Shown here one piece after another: positions 27,425-37,348 of a stretch of DNA of 64,000 bases. The DNA lies in contig NZ_SJSN01000001.1 in assembly GCF_004331675.1 (NCBI RefSeq), positions 558,001 to 622,000 on the forward strand, read 5' to 3'. The notes below the pieces were generated by a model, which did not search any database, was not told the DNA's origin, and was given only the letters and a program-made list of their open reading frames with translations. The position numbers and the translations under genes were made by a program. Every line of letters starts with the position of its first letter. Within the stretch, counting starts at the first letter, position 1. Source of the DNA: Pedobacter frigidisoli (GTDB lineage Bacteria > Bacteroidota > Bacteroidia > Sphingobacteriales > Sphingobacteriaceae).

Positions 27425-28459
27425 CTACAAAAACCGGTTACCGACTGTTTTCTGCATCTTAACCAGCTCGGTATCTAAAACCTTGGTCTCAAATTCTGTT
27501 ATCGGTCGCTTGGCTTCGATCATCGAAATTAATAATTCGGTGGCAACTTGGCCCATTTCGAAAGCTGGCTGCTTAACAGAGGTTAGCGATGGAGAGAACA
27601 ACTCGACCAAATTGGAGTTTGTAAAACCGGCTATTGCAATTTTGTGCGCAACCTCTGGATTTGTTTTTTTCAGGGCCATGATGCAGCCGGTGGTTAATCT
27701 ATCGCTCGAAATAAAAATTCCGTCGGGCTTTAAGGGTAAAAGTTCTTTCACAGCTTGTTCTAATTCTGCACTGTGCATACCGCCATGTTGGCAATACTTT
27801 ACCAATTCTGGTTTAAACTCGATATGGTATTTTGCCAAGGCTGCTTGATAACCTTTTAGTCTTTCTTTGGTAATGGATAGATTCTCCGAATTTGTTAAGT
27901 GCGCTATTACTTTTTTACCTGATAAGATTAAATGTTCAGTAGCATCAAAAGCGCCTTTAAAATTATTGGCAATTACCTTATGGGTTTCAAAATCATCGGG
28001 AACACGATCGAAAAATACTATTGGCAAGCCTTTGGAATATAAATCCCTGAGGTAACTAATATCTTGGGTTTCTGAGGAAAGTGCTATCAACAAGCCATCG
28101 ATAGATCTTGAGGCCAAATGTTCTACGTTGAGTTTTTCCTGCTTGTAAGATTCATGGCTTTGGGAAATAATAACATGGTAATCTCTATCATAAGCAATCG
28201 ATTCTATGCCATTAATTACCTGTGAGAAAAAGTTGTTTGCAATCTCGCTAACAATAATACCAATAGAATAACTTCGGCGTTCTTTTAAGCTTCTGGCAAT
28301 GGGATTAGCACGATAATTAACCTTTTCAGCATAAGCTAAAACAAGTTTTTTAGTCTCTTCACTAATTTCGTAACGGTCTCTTAAAGCCCTAGAAACCGTC
28401 GAAGTGGACAGGCCCAAAGCCTTAGCAATATCTTTTATGGTAGAAGGTTCAAATCTCAT
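27425..28459 (-). CDS. LacI family transcriptional regulator (probable pectin-locus regulator)
   Basis: A 344-residue regulator. The start is set at MRFEPSTIKDIAKALGLS (28459), where the LacI helix-turn-helix begins; the open frame runs 33 residues further without family similarity. The HTH (TIKDIAKALGLSTSTVSRALR, ~7-27 with hinge region to ~60) is followed by a periplasmic-binding-like effector domain (~62-340; IGIIVSEIANNFFSQV, DGIFISSDRLTTGCI). It is divergent from susC, with two LacI-type operators in the 266-bp spacer, and more copies lie in front of the GH28 and CE8 genes. It therefore probably controls the pectin genes and its own transcription, with a sugar acid as effector. Confidence 0.88.
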   Translation of the reverse strand: MRFEPSTIKDIAKALGLSTSTVSRALRDRYEISEETKKLVLAYAEKVNYRANPIARSLKERRSYSIGIIVSEIANNFFSQVINGIESIAYDRDYHVIISQSHESYKQEKLNVEHLASRSIDGLLIALSSETQDISYLRDLYSKGLPIVFFDRVPDDFETHKVIANNFKGAFDATEHLILSGKKVIAHLTNSENLSITKERLKGYQAALAKYHIEFKPELVKYCQHGGMHSAELEQAVKELLPLKPDGIFISSDRLTTGCIMALKKTNPEVAHKIAIAGFTNSNLVELFSPSLTSVKQPAFEMGQVATELLISMIEAKRPITEFETKVLDTELVKMQKTVGNRFL

Positions 28460-28543
28460 TTTTCGTATTGCGAACAAGTTACGAAAAATATCTCTTTCGA
28501 GGGGTTTAGCACATCCGATTAATAAACGTCTAAAACACGTTTT

Positions 28544-28557
28544 TGGGAACGTTTGCA
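28544..28557 (+). promoter_or_regulatory. LacI-type operator 1 (lacI-susC spacer)
   Basis: TGGGAACGTTTGCA, 85 bp upstream of the lacI start. It agrees with the LacI/GalR pattern TGCAAnCGnTTGCA in 12 of 14 positions, counting n as a match. The flanks (CACAC downstream) are shared with the site at 53673. Confidence 0.6.
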
Positions 28558-28669
28558 CACTTTTTTAGTTAAAACTAGTTTCATACCATTTTTAGTTTGT
28601 AAAATTGTTAGATCAACGTAACCAAATATTAATAAACAATAACATTTCGAAATAGAATTATATTCTACA

Positions 28670-28683
28670 TGCAAGCGATTGCA
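28670..28683 (+). promoter_or_regulatory. LacI-type operator 2 (susC promoter)
   Basis: TGCAAGCGATTGCA matches the LacI-family consensus TGCAAnCGnTTGCA at every fixed position and extends to a 16-bp dyad (28669-28684). It lies 43 bp before the susC start codon, a position where a bound repressor would block transcription. Confidence 0.7.
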
Positions 28684-28725
28684 TAGTCTCAGAAAAACCA
28701 AATCACTTTCAAATAAATAATAATT

Positions 28726-31700
28726 ATGAGCAGAGTTTTACTCTTTTTTGCATTTCTCTCTTTTTTTGGATCATCCGTAGCACAGGCACAAACCAGGCAG
28801 CTTACCGGAACTGTAAAAGATAAGGCTGACGGCCAACCTCTTGTGGGCGTTAGCGTTACGGTTAAAGATTCTAAAATGGGAGCAAGTACCGATGCAAATG
28901 GTGTTTACAAAATTAGTATTCCGGCAAAGGGTGCAACCCTAACATTTACCTATATTGGATATAAAACCAAAAGTATAGGTGTTACAGATCAATCGAAATT
29001 CGATGTAACTTTAGAAGAAGACGCCAATACCTTACAGGAAGTAACGGTAAATATTGGATATGGATCGGTAAGAAAAGAAGCGTTAACAGGCTCCGTATCT
29101 TCGATAACAGGAAAAGATATAGATCAATTCCCTGTGAGTACAGCCGCACAGGCACTTGCTGGAAAGCTTGCAGGTGTATCGGTTACTACAACCGAAGGAA
29201 GCCCAGGTGCAGAGGTTGTGATTAAGGTTCGTGGTGGCAGTTCATTAACTGGCGACAATTCCCCACTTTATATCGTTGATGGAATTCAGGTAGAAAATGC
29301 CTTGTCAATTTTATCTCCAAATGAGATTCAGTCGATAGATGTGTTAAAAGATGTGGCATCAACTTCTATCTACGGTAGCCGTGGAGCAAATGGTGTTGTT
29401 ATCATTACTACAAAAAGTGGCAAACCTGGTAAAATGGTTATCTCCTTTGATGCTTATGCCGGTGTGAGACAAATTGTAAACGAGCTTGATGTAATGAATC
29501 CTTACGAGTTTGTAAAATATCAATACGAGCTATACAATAACAATACCGCACAAGATGTGAAAGATACCTTTACCAAGAGATATGGCACTTTTGAGGATTT
29601 AGATATTTATAAAAACATTCAAAATATTGATTGGCAAGATAAGGTTTTTGGTCGCCAGGCTTTTAGCAATACCGAAGTTTTAAATCTCTCTGGCGGCAGC
29701 AAAAAAACAACATATAATTTTTCCTTAAATAATACCAAGGAAGATGGAATTATGCTTAACTCTGGCTTTAGAAGAACTTTTGCTTCTACGAGGTTAGACC
29801 ATAAGTTTACCGATAAATTAAGAGCTGGATTAAATTTACGTTACAGTCGTCAGCGTGTTGACGGTGTTGGTACTACCTCTACAGGTTCTCAGGGAACAAA
29901 CCGTTTAAGAAATGCTGTCCGTTTTCAACCCTATTCTGGCGGTACAGAAGCTGGCGATTTATTTGATGCCGATTTCTTAACTACTGGTTTATCAAATCCA
30001 ATTACCCTAGCCAACCAAGAGTTAAAATACGATTACAGAAATGATCTCATCAGCAGTGCTTATGTACAGTATTCAATTCTGAAAAACCTTACCATTAAAA
30101 GTACAGTTGGCTATAATCGTTTAAGCAGACATACTAATACATTCAATGGCCCGGTAAGTAACGTAGCTAGGAATAATGCAGGTTTACCAGCGACTCAATT
30201 AGATACGGTTTCGCAAAAATCTTTCATTAATACCAACACCATCTCTTACAAACCTAACCTTGGTAAAGACCATAATTTGGATATTTTAGTTGGCCAAGAA
30301 ATTAATATGGTTGATATTGATGCAAGATCTACAACTCTAAAGTTTTTCCCCGTAAATATTTCTGCTGATGAAGCCTTTAATAGCCCAGCGCCAGCAAATA
30401 CTATTCAGGATAGGCCAACATCATTAATATCGGGAACCAGACAATTTTCCTTATTCAGCAGGGTTTCTTATGGTTTTAAAAACAAGTATTTAGCAACGTT
30501 TAACTTTAGAACTGATGCTTCATCCTTATTTGCAGCAGGCAAACAGTGGGGATATTTTCCATCAGCTCAATTTGCGTGGAGAGTAACTGAAGAGCAATTT
30601 GTTAAGGATTTAGATTTAAGTTGGCTCAGTAATTTTAAAATTAGGGCAAGTTATGGCGCTGCAGGTAATAACCGAATTGGTCAGGATTTATTTAGGACCC
30701 TATTTTATACTACGGCAACAAGCGGTGGTTATGCAGCTGGTGATAATGTTGTGGTTCCTGGGTTAATTTCTGGTACTGCAACAGGAAATATTTTATCAAA
30801 CCCGAACATTACCTGGGAAACCAACCTTTCGAAAAATATTGGTTTCGATATAGATCTTTTCAAAAGTAAACTTTCGCTTAATTTAGATTATTACGATAAC
30901 CGAACAAAGAACTTGCTTTTGAATGCGAACGTTCCTCAAACTACCGGCTATGCTACACAGCAACAAAATGTTGGTAAAACGCAAAATACAGGTTTTGAGG
31001 TGCAGTTAAATTATCAGGCAGTTAAAACAAAGGATTTCAGCTACAACACAAGCTTTAATATTTCATTTAATAATAATAAAATTGTCGAGCTGCAAAATGG
31101 TGTAAACTCTTATGTAACGCAATCGGGGTGGGTAAATAGCTTAGGCGATTTTAAAGTGGAGGTTGGCCAACCTGTAGGACAGTTTTACGGCTTTATTTCT
31201 GATGGACGCTATACCGTTGATGATTTTACCTACGTTCAGAATACAACTACAGGAGCTTATAGCTACACATTAAAACCTACGGTAGCCAATAGCAGAGTGC
31301 TTTTAGGAAACCGCGAGCCTCAGCCAGGCGATATGAAAGTTAGAAAACTTTCTTCATCAAACAGCATGATGATTGGAGATGATGATAGAACTGTTTTAGG
31401 AACCTCACAGCCCAAATTTACTGGCGGTTTTAACAATCAGTTTGCCTACAAAAACTTCGACCTAACTGTTTTCGTAAATTTTAGTGTTGGAAGCAAGGTT
31501 TACAATGCCAATAAAATTGAGTTCACTTCACAGTATAATGTAAAAGACAATAATTTACTTTCGGCGATGAACGATCGCTGGAAAAACTTTAATGACAATG
31601 GTGTTAAGGTTACCGATCCAAATCTTTTAACAGCTATGAATGCAAACACAACCCTGTGGACGCCTAGTGTTGGTAATTATGCACTAACTTCGTATGCTAT

Positions 31701-31956
31701 AGAAAATGGTTCATTCCTGAGAATAAGCAATGTAACCTTAGGTTATACCTTGCCACAAACCTTAATCAAAAAAACGGGTTTTATTTCAAAGCTGAGGGTT
31801 TACGGAACGGTGAATAATCTTTATACAATTACAGGTTATACCGGTTACGATCCAGAGGCAAATACACGTAGATCAAATCCACTTACCCCAGGTATAGATT
31901 ATGCTGCTTACCCACGTAGCAGATACATTCTTGCTGGAATTAATATGGTATTTTAA
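28726..31956 (+). CDS. SusC/RagA-type TonB-linked outer-membrane importer
   Basis: A 1076-residue protein with a signal peptide (ending AQAQ, ~22), an N-terminal carboxypeptidase-regulatory-like domain (~24-100; TGTVKDKADGQPLVGVSV), a plug (~110-230) with the SusC hallmarks PLYIVDGIQV and SIYGSRGANGVVIITTK, and a C-terminal 22-stranded barrel. No extra N-terminal signalling (STN/SecretinN) domain is seen. It imports oligosaccharides by energy from TonB. It starts the operon susC-susD-beta-helix lipoprotein and is 18 bp from susD. The surrounding enzymes make pectic oligogalacturonides the likely cargo. Confidence 0.95.
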   Translation: MSRVLLFFAFLSFFGSSVAQAQTRQLTGTVKDKADGQPLVGVSVTVKDSKMGASTDANGVYKISIPAKGATLTFTYIGYKTKSIGVTDQSKFDVTLEEDANTLQEVTVNIGYGSVRKEALTGSVSSITGKDIDQFPVSTAAQALAGKLAGVSVTTTEGSPGAEVVIKVRGGSSLTGDNSPLYIVDGIQVENALSILSPNEIQSIDVLKDVASTSIYGSRGANGVVIITTKSGKPGKMVISFDAYAGVRQIVNELDVMNPYEFVKYQYELYNNNTAQDVKDTFTKRYGTFEDLDIYKNIQNIDWQDKVFGRQAFSNTEVLNLSGGSKKTTYNFSLNNTKEDGIMLNSGFRRTFASTRLDHKFTDKLRAGLNLRYSRQRVDGVGTTSTGSQGTNRLRNAVRFQPYSGGTEAGDLFDADFLTTGLSNPITLANQELKYDYRNDLISSAYVQYSILKNLTIKSTVGYNRLSRHTNTFNGPVSNVARNNAGLPATQLDTVSQKSFINTNTISYKPNLGKDHNLDILVGQEINMVDIDARSTTLKFFPVNISADEAFNSPAPANTIQDRPTSLISGTRQFSLFSRVSYGFKNKYLATFNFRTDASSLFAAGKQWGYFPSAQFAWRVTEEQFVKDLDLSWLSNFKIRASYGAAGNNRIGQDLFRTLFYTTATSGGYAAGDNVVVPGLISGTATGNILSNPNITWETNLSKNIGFDIDLFKSKLSLNLDYYDNRTKNLLLNANVPQTTGYATQQQNVGKTQNTGFEVQLNYQAVKTKDFSYNTSFNISFNNNKIVELQNGVNSYVTQSGWVNSLGDFKVEVGQPVGQFYGFISDGRYTVDDFTYVQNTTTGAYSYTLKPTVANSRVLLGNREPQPGDMKVRKLSSSNSMMIGDDDRTVLGTSQPKFTGGFNNQFAYKNFDLTVFVNFSVGSKVYNANKIEFTSQYNVKDNNLLSAMNDRWKNFNDNGVKVTDPNLLTAMNANTTLWTPSVGNYALTSYAIENGSFLRISNVTLGYTLPQTLIKKTGFISKLRVYGTVNNLYTITGYTGYDPEANTRRSNPLTPGIDYAAYPRSRYILAGINMVF

Positions 31957-31973
31957 CATCAACATTAAGGAAA

Positions 31974-33809
31974 ATGAACAATAAATTTATAAAATCGGCT
32001 TTGATGGTAATTGCTGTTGGAGCATTAAGTATAACAAGTTCTTGTAAAAAATATTTGGATGTGCAGTCGCCATCAACATCATCGCCCGATGTTGTTTTTG
32101 AAAGCACTGAAAATACAAATGCCGCTTTAATTGGTGTTTATAATCGGCTTTGTGGCGATAACGGTTATGGTAGCCGTATCTCTACCTTGTTTGGTATAAC
32201 TGCTGATGATTTTAAAACATCTGGAAGTTATAGCTCATCAGATCGTCGTGGAATTAGTATGTACGGTGCAAGTTCTGATAATACAGATTTAATCAACCCA
32301 TTTCTTCAGCTGTACCAAGGGGTAGAACGGGCAAATATCTGTATCAAATATATCCCAGCATCAAAATTATACAATGAGGGCTCAGAGGATCAAAAGACGA
32401 TCATGAAACGTTATTATGGTGAGGCATTAACGCTGAGGGCACAATTTCTTCATGAGCTAATTCGCAATTGGGGCGATGTTCCAGCATCCTTTGTTCCATC
32501 AGCAGATGCCGAAACTCTTTATGGGCCAAACGTAGATCGTAATAAAACCTACGATAGAATTATTGCTGATTTAAAAATTGCAGAAGATTTAGTTCCCTGG
32601 AGAAGTGGAATTACTGAATATGGCAGTTTTCGTTTTACCAAGGGTGCAATTAAAGGTTTGAGAGCTCGACTTGCATTGGCAAGAGGCGGTTACTATTTAA
32701 AGGGAAGCCAAACCACTCGGAGTAGCGACTATTTAACCTACTATAAAATTGCGATGGATGAATGTTTAGATATTATGAATAATAGGGCTGAACATAACTT
32801 AAATCCTAGCTTTGAAAATGTATTTAAAACATTGCATGGGCCACGTTTGGATGATGCTCATGAATTAATTTTTGAGGTTGCCTCATTCGGTAGCAACGCA
32901 TCAACAGATAGTAAGCTAGGGTATTACAATGGAATCCGTTTCAATGCTGCATCTACATTCGGTACAGGTGGTGGTGGTATGAATGCCATTCCTACTTATT
33001 TTTACGATTTCGATGTAACTAAAGATTGCCGCAGAGATGTAACCATTGGTGTGTTTGAAATTACTGGAACATCGAAAAAAATCATCAATACACTATTCAA
33101 CATGACTGATGGAAAATTCCGAAAATCATGGACAACCTTTAACGGATCTTCAGCTGCACAAACTTTCGGTGTAAATTGGCCCCTACTTCGTTTCTCTGAT
33201 GTTTTGTTAATGTATGCAGAAGCCAGCAATGAAATAAATGGTGCGCCAACTGCAGCCGCTGTAACTGCTTTGCAAGAAGTTCAAAAACGTGCATACGTTG
33301 GTTTCGAGGCTCAAATTCCTGTTGCTCCAGCTGATAAGACTGGGTTTTTTAATGCAATTGTTAAAGAACGATTATTAGAATTTGGGGGCGAAGCCATTAG
33401 AAAATATGATTTGATTAGATGGAACTTATTGGGAAGTAAATTTGATGAAACACGCACTAAAATAAGGGCATTAATCGCAGGAACTGGTGCCTATGCTGGT
33501 GTTCCAGATTATATTTACGCCAAAGAAGGAACTTACCTTTTGGGTACAAGCGTAAACGAGGTTGCTACTTTAGATCTATATGGCGGAACGCCAAACAATG
33601 TTTTTGTTTCACCTGGCTTAGGTGTATCTACCGCACCATCGGGTTACACTACTAAAAACTGGAGAAAAGCAGTGACAGAAGAAAATTCAATCACTAGTAC
33701 ATCTACAGGCATTGCTTACTACTTTGAGGCCAACAAAAAAGAGCTTTTCCCATATCCGAAAACGGCATTGATCGAAAACACGAACATGGTACAAAATTTT
33801 GGTTATTAA
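31974..33809 (+). CDS. SusD/RagB-type glycan-binding lipoprotein
   Basis: A 611-residue surface lipoprotein with lipidated Cys24 (ITSSCKKYLDV). It has the helical SusD fold: TPR-like repeats in the N-terminal half (AALIGVYNRL, EALTLRAQFLHELIRNWGD, where 'LRA..Y/F..L...WGDVP' is a family mark) and the C-terminal region with LRFSDVLLMYAEASNEI and ERLLEFGGEAIRKYDLIRW. It forms the lid of the SusC transporter and captures the glycan. Its pairing with susC 17 bp upstream and pectin enzymes around it suggests binding of pectic chains. Confidence 0.95.
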   Translation: MNNKFIKSALMVIAVGALSITSSCKKYLDVQSPSTSSPDVVFESTENTNAALIGVYNRLCGDNGYGSRISTLFGITADDFKTSGSYSSSDRRGISMYGASSDNTDLINPFLQLYQGVERANICIKYIPASKLYNEGSEDQKTIMKRYYGEALTLRAQFLHELIRNWGDVPASFVPSADAETLYGPNVDRNKTYDRIIADLKIAEDLVPWRSGITEYGSFRFTKGAIKGLRARLALARGGYYLKGSQTTRSSDYLTYYKIAMDECLDIMNNRAEHNLNPSFENVFKTLHGPRLDDAHELIFEVASFGSNASTDSKLGYYNGIRFNAASTFGTGGGGMNAIPTYFYDFDVTKDCRRDVTIGVFEITGTSKKIINTLFNMTDGKFRKSWTTFNGSSAAQTFGVNWPLLRFSDVLLMYAEASNEINGAPTAAAVTALQEVQKRAYVGFEAQIPVAPADKTGFFNAIVKERLLEFGGEAIRKYDLIRWNLLGSKFDETRTKIRALIAGTGAYAGVPDYIYAKEGTYLLGTSVNEVATLDLYGGTPNNVFVSPGLGVSTAPSGYTTKNWRKAVTEENSITSTSTGIAYYFEANKKELFPYPKTALIENTNMVQNFGY

Positions 33810-33827
33810 CCCATAGATTTATCAATA

Positions 33828-35474
33828 ATGAAAAGAATTATATATCAAATAAGCTCAAAATTAGCTATGCTGGCTTTGATTGCTATGGTAATAACAGCTT
33901 GTAAAAAATCAGAAGATTTACCAGAAGAACCCGCAAGAATATTTAAACCAAGCGATGTTAAAATTTCTGCTGGTGAAACCAAGGCGAAACTTACTTGGGG
34001 AGTTCCCTTAATGGCTGCGAGTAGGGCACTAAAGTATAGTATCGATTTCTCTACAGATTCGTTGTTTTCAACAATAAAATACACAACAACTTCTGATACT
34101 GCTGGAGTAACCGTTACAGAGGATAACTTGGCAGTTAGAACAAAATATTATGCAAGGGTTAAAGCAAATGCAACTGCCGATCAGCCAGAATCTAAATATG
34201 TTCGCAGTAGCGTATTTCAGCTAACAGGCATACAGTTATTTTTAGCGGTTAGAGATAACGATATTAAAGAAACCAGTATTTCATTGCGTTATACGCCCAC
34301 TGTTGGCTCAAGTTCAATCGTTTTAACGCCAGCAGCAGGTACTGCAATTACCACTTCGCTTAGTGCTGCAGATGCAACATTGGGATTAAAGGCAATTACA
34401 GGATTAACAGCTGGCACATTATACACAGCCGAACTTTTCGAGGGAACAAAGAGTAAGGGAATCGTAACCTTTACAACCCTTTCACTAACTACCTTTACTG
34501 TAAAATTAAACCCAGGCGATGATTTAGCCACTGCAATTACCGGTGCAGCCAATGGCGCCATTATCGGATTAAACCCAGGAACTTATACGCTTGCAGCAAC
34601 CTCATTCATCACACAGAAAACCATTACGATTAAATCGACATCGGGTAATCCAAGTGATACAAAAGTGAATTATAAAGAAATTGATCTTGAGGGAACAGGC
34701 GCTGGCGTAACTTTATCAGGCATTGAGTTTGATGGAACAGCGGGTGCATCACTTTATTTCTTAAATTTTATTGGATCGCAAGCCGCTAATGGATCGGCAG
34801 CAACTTTTACTAATATTGTGGTTGATAATTGTATCGTCCACGGATCTACAACAGCATTTCTACGAGGAGACAGGGGGGCTGCTGCAAGAGATTTTAAAAT
34901 TACCAACATCACCGTTAATAATTCAGTTGTTTATGATATGGGTTTAAATGGTTCTTCTGCATACTATACTTTTCATGTCAACAAAATGCAGTTTAACACA
35001 ATTACAGTATCTAAATCTACATTTTACAATGCAGGTCCGGGCTTAGTTACTGCAAGCACAACCTATGCGGGCGATGTGGTGCCATCTGTTTCAGTAACAA
35101 ATTCTACATTTAATGGATTTGGCGGAAATGCGAAATACGCATTATTGGATGCAAATGCCAATCCAATTAAATTTGTGATTCAAAACAGTATTTTAGCGAA
35201 TACTCCAAAATCGGGAACTGTAAATGCTGCAGCAATAAGGGCTACCGCTGCTGGTAATACTTTAACCATTTCAAATAGTAACTACTTTAATTTATCGAGC
35301 GCATTAAGCGCAGGAACTGCACTGACTTTTGGAACGGCAGCATTAACCAGTAATCAAACTATAAATTTAGGTTGGACAGCAACCGAAACAAATTTCACCT
35401 TGCCTGTTGGTTCTCCATTGAGAACAGCAGGAACTACTGGAGGGCCTATTGGCGATCCAAGGTGGACATACTAA
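33828..35474 (+). CDS. Surface lipoprotein with fibronectin-like and beta-helix (DUF4957/DUF5123) domains
   Basis: A 548-residue lipoprotein with lipobox ITAC (Cys25). Residues ~38-220 form two Fn3-like domains (VKISAGETKAKLTWGVP, then LRYTPTVGSSSIVL). From ~225 on there is a parallel beta-helix pattern (TIKSTSGNPSDTKVNYKEID, then SNSNYFNLSSAL), which fits DUF4957 and DUF5123, families related to pectate-lyase-like folds. The third gene of the SusCD operon is usually a surface glycan-binding protein or enzyme; no catalytic residues of known lyases can be assigned with certainty here. A terminator follows at once. Confidence 0.75.
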   Translation: MKRIIYQISSKLAMLALIAMVITACKKSEDLPEEPARIFKPSDVKISAGETKAKLTWGVPLMAASRALKYSIDFSTDSLFSTIKYTTTSDTAGVTVTEDNLAVRTKYYARVKANATADQPESKYVRSSVFQLTGIQLFLAVRDNDIKETSISLRYTPTVGSSSIVLTPAAGTAITTSLSAADATLGLKAITGLTAGTLYTAELFEGTKSKGIVTFTTLSLTTFTVKLNPGDDLATAITGAANGAIIGLNPGTYTLAATSFITQKTITIKSTSGNPSDTKVNYKEIDLEGTGAGVTLSGIEFDGTAGASLYFLNFIGSQAANGSAATFTNIVVDNCIVHGSTTAFLRGDRGAAARDFKITNITVNNSVVYDMGLNGSSAYYTFHVNKMQFNTITVSKSTFYNAGPGLVTASTTYAGDVVPSVSVTNSTFNGFGGNAKYALLDANANPIKFVIQNSILANTPKSGTVNAAAIRATAAGNTLTISNSNYFNLSSALSAGTALTFGTAALTSNQTINLGWTATETNFTLPVGSPLRTAGTTGGPIGDPRWTY

Positions 35475-35491
35475 TTCCCGTTAATTTTTTC

Positions 35492-35517
35492 AAAAGGGCA
35501 GTTTTATCTGCCCTTTT
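35492..35517 (+). terminator. Intrinsic terminator after the SusCD operon
   Basis: AAAAGGGCAG (35492-35501) pairs with CTGCCCTTTT (35508-35517) and is followed by T's. It ends the three-gene susC-susD-lipoprotein transcript or attenuates read-through into the two esterase genes downstream. Confidence 0.88.
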
Positions 35518-35555
35518 TTGTTGAAATTTATACGATAGATTTTAATTTTTAGTAA

Positions 35556-36578
35556 ATGACAAAATCATCCATCCTTAAATTTTTATTGACTTTTTTAGCC
35601 TCGATTACTTTTTTAACTGTTCAGGCTCAGGATCCAAAATATCCATCGGAAATAACTGTGGCTAAAGATGGAAGCGGGAATTATCAAACCATTCAAGAAG
35701 CTGTAAATGCAGTTCGAGATTTGGGTGAAAAGGAAGTTAAAATCTTAATTAAAAATGGCGTTTACAAGGAGAAGTTGATTATCCCATCTTGGAAAACAAA
35801 GATTAAATTGATTGGAGAAAATAAGGAAAATACGATGATCACTTTCGATGATTATTCTGGAAAATTAAATCCTGCAGGAAAAGATGCTTTTGGAAACTTA
35901 AAGTTCAGCACCTATACTTCTTATACTGTATTAGTTGAAGCAAACGACATTATATTAGAAAATTTAACCATCGTTAATGCTGCGGGAAGAGTAGGACAGG
36001 CCGTTGCTTTACATGTACAGGGAGATCGATTTCAAGCTAGAAATTGTAATTTTAAGGGTAACCAAGATACACTTTACGCGGCAACAGAAAGCAGTCGACA
36101 GTTTTATCAGCATTGTGAAATTGAGGGAACGACAGATTTTATCTTCGGAACTGCAACCGCCTTATTTCAAAATTGTACCATTAAAAACTTATCAGATTCT
36201 TACACCACTGCTGCTTCCACCTCTAAAAATCAAAAATTTGGCTTCGTGTTTTTACATTGCAAACTCATTGCCGATTCATCTATTACAAAAGCATTTCTTG
36301 GCAGGCCATGGCGTCCGTATGCAAAAACTGTTTTCCTGAATTGTGATTTAGGTAAGCATATTTTACCTGTTGGATGGAACCCTTGGAAAGGCGATTTAAT
36401 GTTTCCAGATAAGGAAAGAACGGTTTTGTATGCTGAATATAAAAATGTAGGGATCGGTGCTTCACCAAAAGCAAGATTACCTTGGAGTAAGCAGCTAACT
36501 GATAAAGAGGCAAAGAATTATACCATTAAAAATATCCTCGGCGGAAACGATAATTGGAATCCGTTGGAAACAAATTAA
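35556..36578 (+). CDS. Pectin methylesterase (CE8)
   Basis: A 340-residue secreted enzyme with a signal peptide (ending VQAQ, ~24) and a right-handed beta-helix. CE8 blocks are in order: GSGNYQTIQEAVNAV, GQAVALHVQGDRFQARNC, GNQDTLYA (catalytic Gln-Asp), EGTTDFIFGTATALF (second catalytic Asp) and FLGRPWRPYAKTVF (catalytic Arg region). It removes methyl esters from homogalacturonan, opening it to lyases and hydrolases. The CE12 gene starts 3 bp after its stop. A second CE8 paralogue is at 52566-53522. Confidence 0.95.
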   Translation: MTKSSILKFLLTFLASITFLTVQAQDPKYPSEITVAKDGSGNYQTIQEAVNAVRDLGEKEVKILIKNGVYKEKLIIPSWKTKIKLIGENKENTMITFDDYSGKLNPAGKDAFGNLKFSTYTSYTVLVEANDIILENLTIVNAAGRVGQAVALHVQGDRFQARNCNFKGNQDTLYAATESSRQFYQHCEIEGTTDFIFGTATALFQNCTIKNLSDSYTTAASTSKNQKFGFVFLHCKLIADSSITKAFLGRPWRPYAKTVFLNCDLGKHILPVGWNPWKGDLMFPDKERTVLYAEYKNVGIGASPKARLPWSKQLTDKEAKNYTIKNILGGNDNWNPLETN

Positions 36579-36581
36579 TAT

Positions 36582-37322
36582 ATGAGAACAAATTTTTATA
36601 AGGTTTTACCTATCGGGATTTTAATTATTTTAAGTGCATTTACCATAATTCAAAAGCAAACGACACTTTATATTATTGGCGATTCTACAGCGGCGAACAA
36701 AGAGGCGAAAGCTTATCCAGAAACAGGTTGGGGAATGGAACTTCAATCTTTCTTCAAAGCAGATATTAAAGTTGATAATAGAGCTTTAAATGGAAGAAGC
36801 ACGAAATCCTTTCGTGCTGAAAAACGGTGGCAACCAATTTTTGATAATTTAAAGGCTGGCGATTATGTTTTTATCGAATTTGGGCATAACGACGAGAAAA
36901 TTGATAAACCAACAGTGGGCGTTTCTTTAGCCGATTTTAAGATTAATCTGATTAATTATGTTAATGAAACGAGAAGTAAAAAAGCAATTCCCATTCTGCT
37001 TACACCGATCTCTAGAAGAAGTTTTAAAAACGGAATTTTAGTTGATTCTCATGGAGATTACCCTCGCATTACAAGACAAGTTGCTGATTCCTTAAAAGTT
37101 CCTTTAATTGATATGTTGGCTAAAACCGAAAGTTTACTTACCCGTTTGGGCGATGTAGAATCAATAAGACTTTTTAATCACGTCGATTCTGGAAATGTTA
37201 ATTATCCGAAAGGAAAGAAAGATGATACGCATTTAAGTCCGGATGGCGCAAAGCAGATTGCAGGTTTGGTGGCGCAGGGAATTAAGGAAACGAATTTGGG
37301 TTTGGCAAAGAAATTGAAATAG
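36582..37322 (+). CDS. Rhamnogalacturonan acetylesterase (CE12)
   Basis: A 246-residue SGNH hydrolase with an N-terminal hydrophobic segment (~8-22) as signal peptide or anchor. Blocks: GDSTAANKE (nucleophile Ser), NGRSTKSF (Gly/Ser block), FGHNDEK (Asn) and DDTHLSPDGA (Asp and His). CE12 enzymes remove acetyl groups from rhamnogalacturonan I or homogalacturonan. It is 3 bp from the CE8 gene, so methyl and acetyl esters would be removed by a co-expressed pair. It is a paralogue of the enzyme at 8032-8823. Confidence 0.9.
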   Translation: MRTNFYKVLPIGILIILSAFTIIQKQTTLYIIGDSTAANKEAKAYPETGWGMELQSFFKADIKVDNRALNGRSTKSFRAEKRWQPIFDNLKAGDYVFIEFGHNDEKIDKPTVGVSLADFKINLINYVNETRSKKAIPILLTPISRRSFKNGILVDSHGDYPRITRQVADSLKVPLIDMLAKTESLLTRLGDVESIRLFNHVDSGNVNYPKGKKDDTHLSPDGAKQIAGLVAQGIKETNLGLAKKLK

Positions 37323-37348
37323 GGTTTGGCCGCAGATTTTAGCGAATA

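Noticed and set aside
27402..27848. 148-residue plus-strand frame over the lacI gene
   Set aside because: Antisense shadow of a well-supported LacI regulator.
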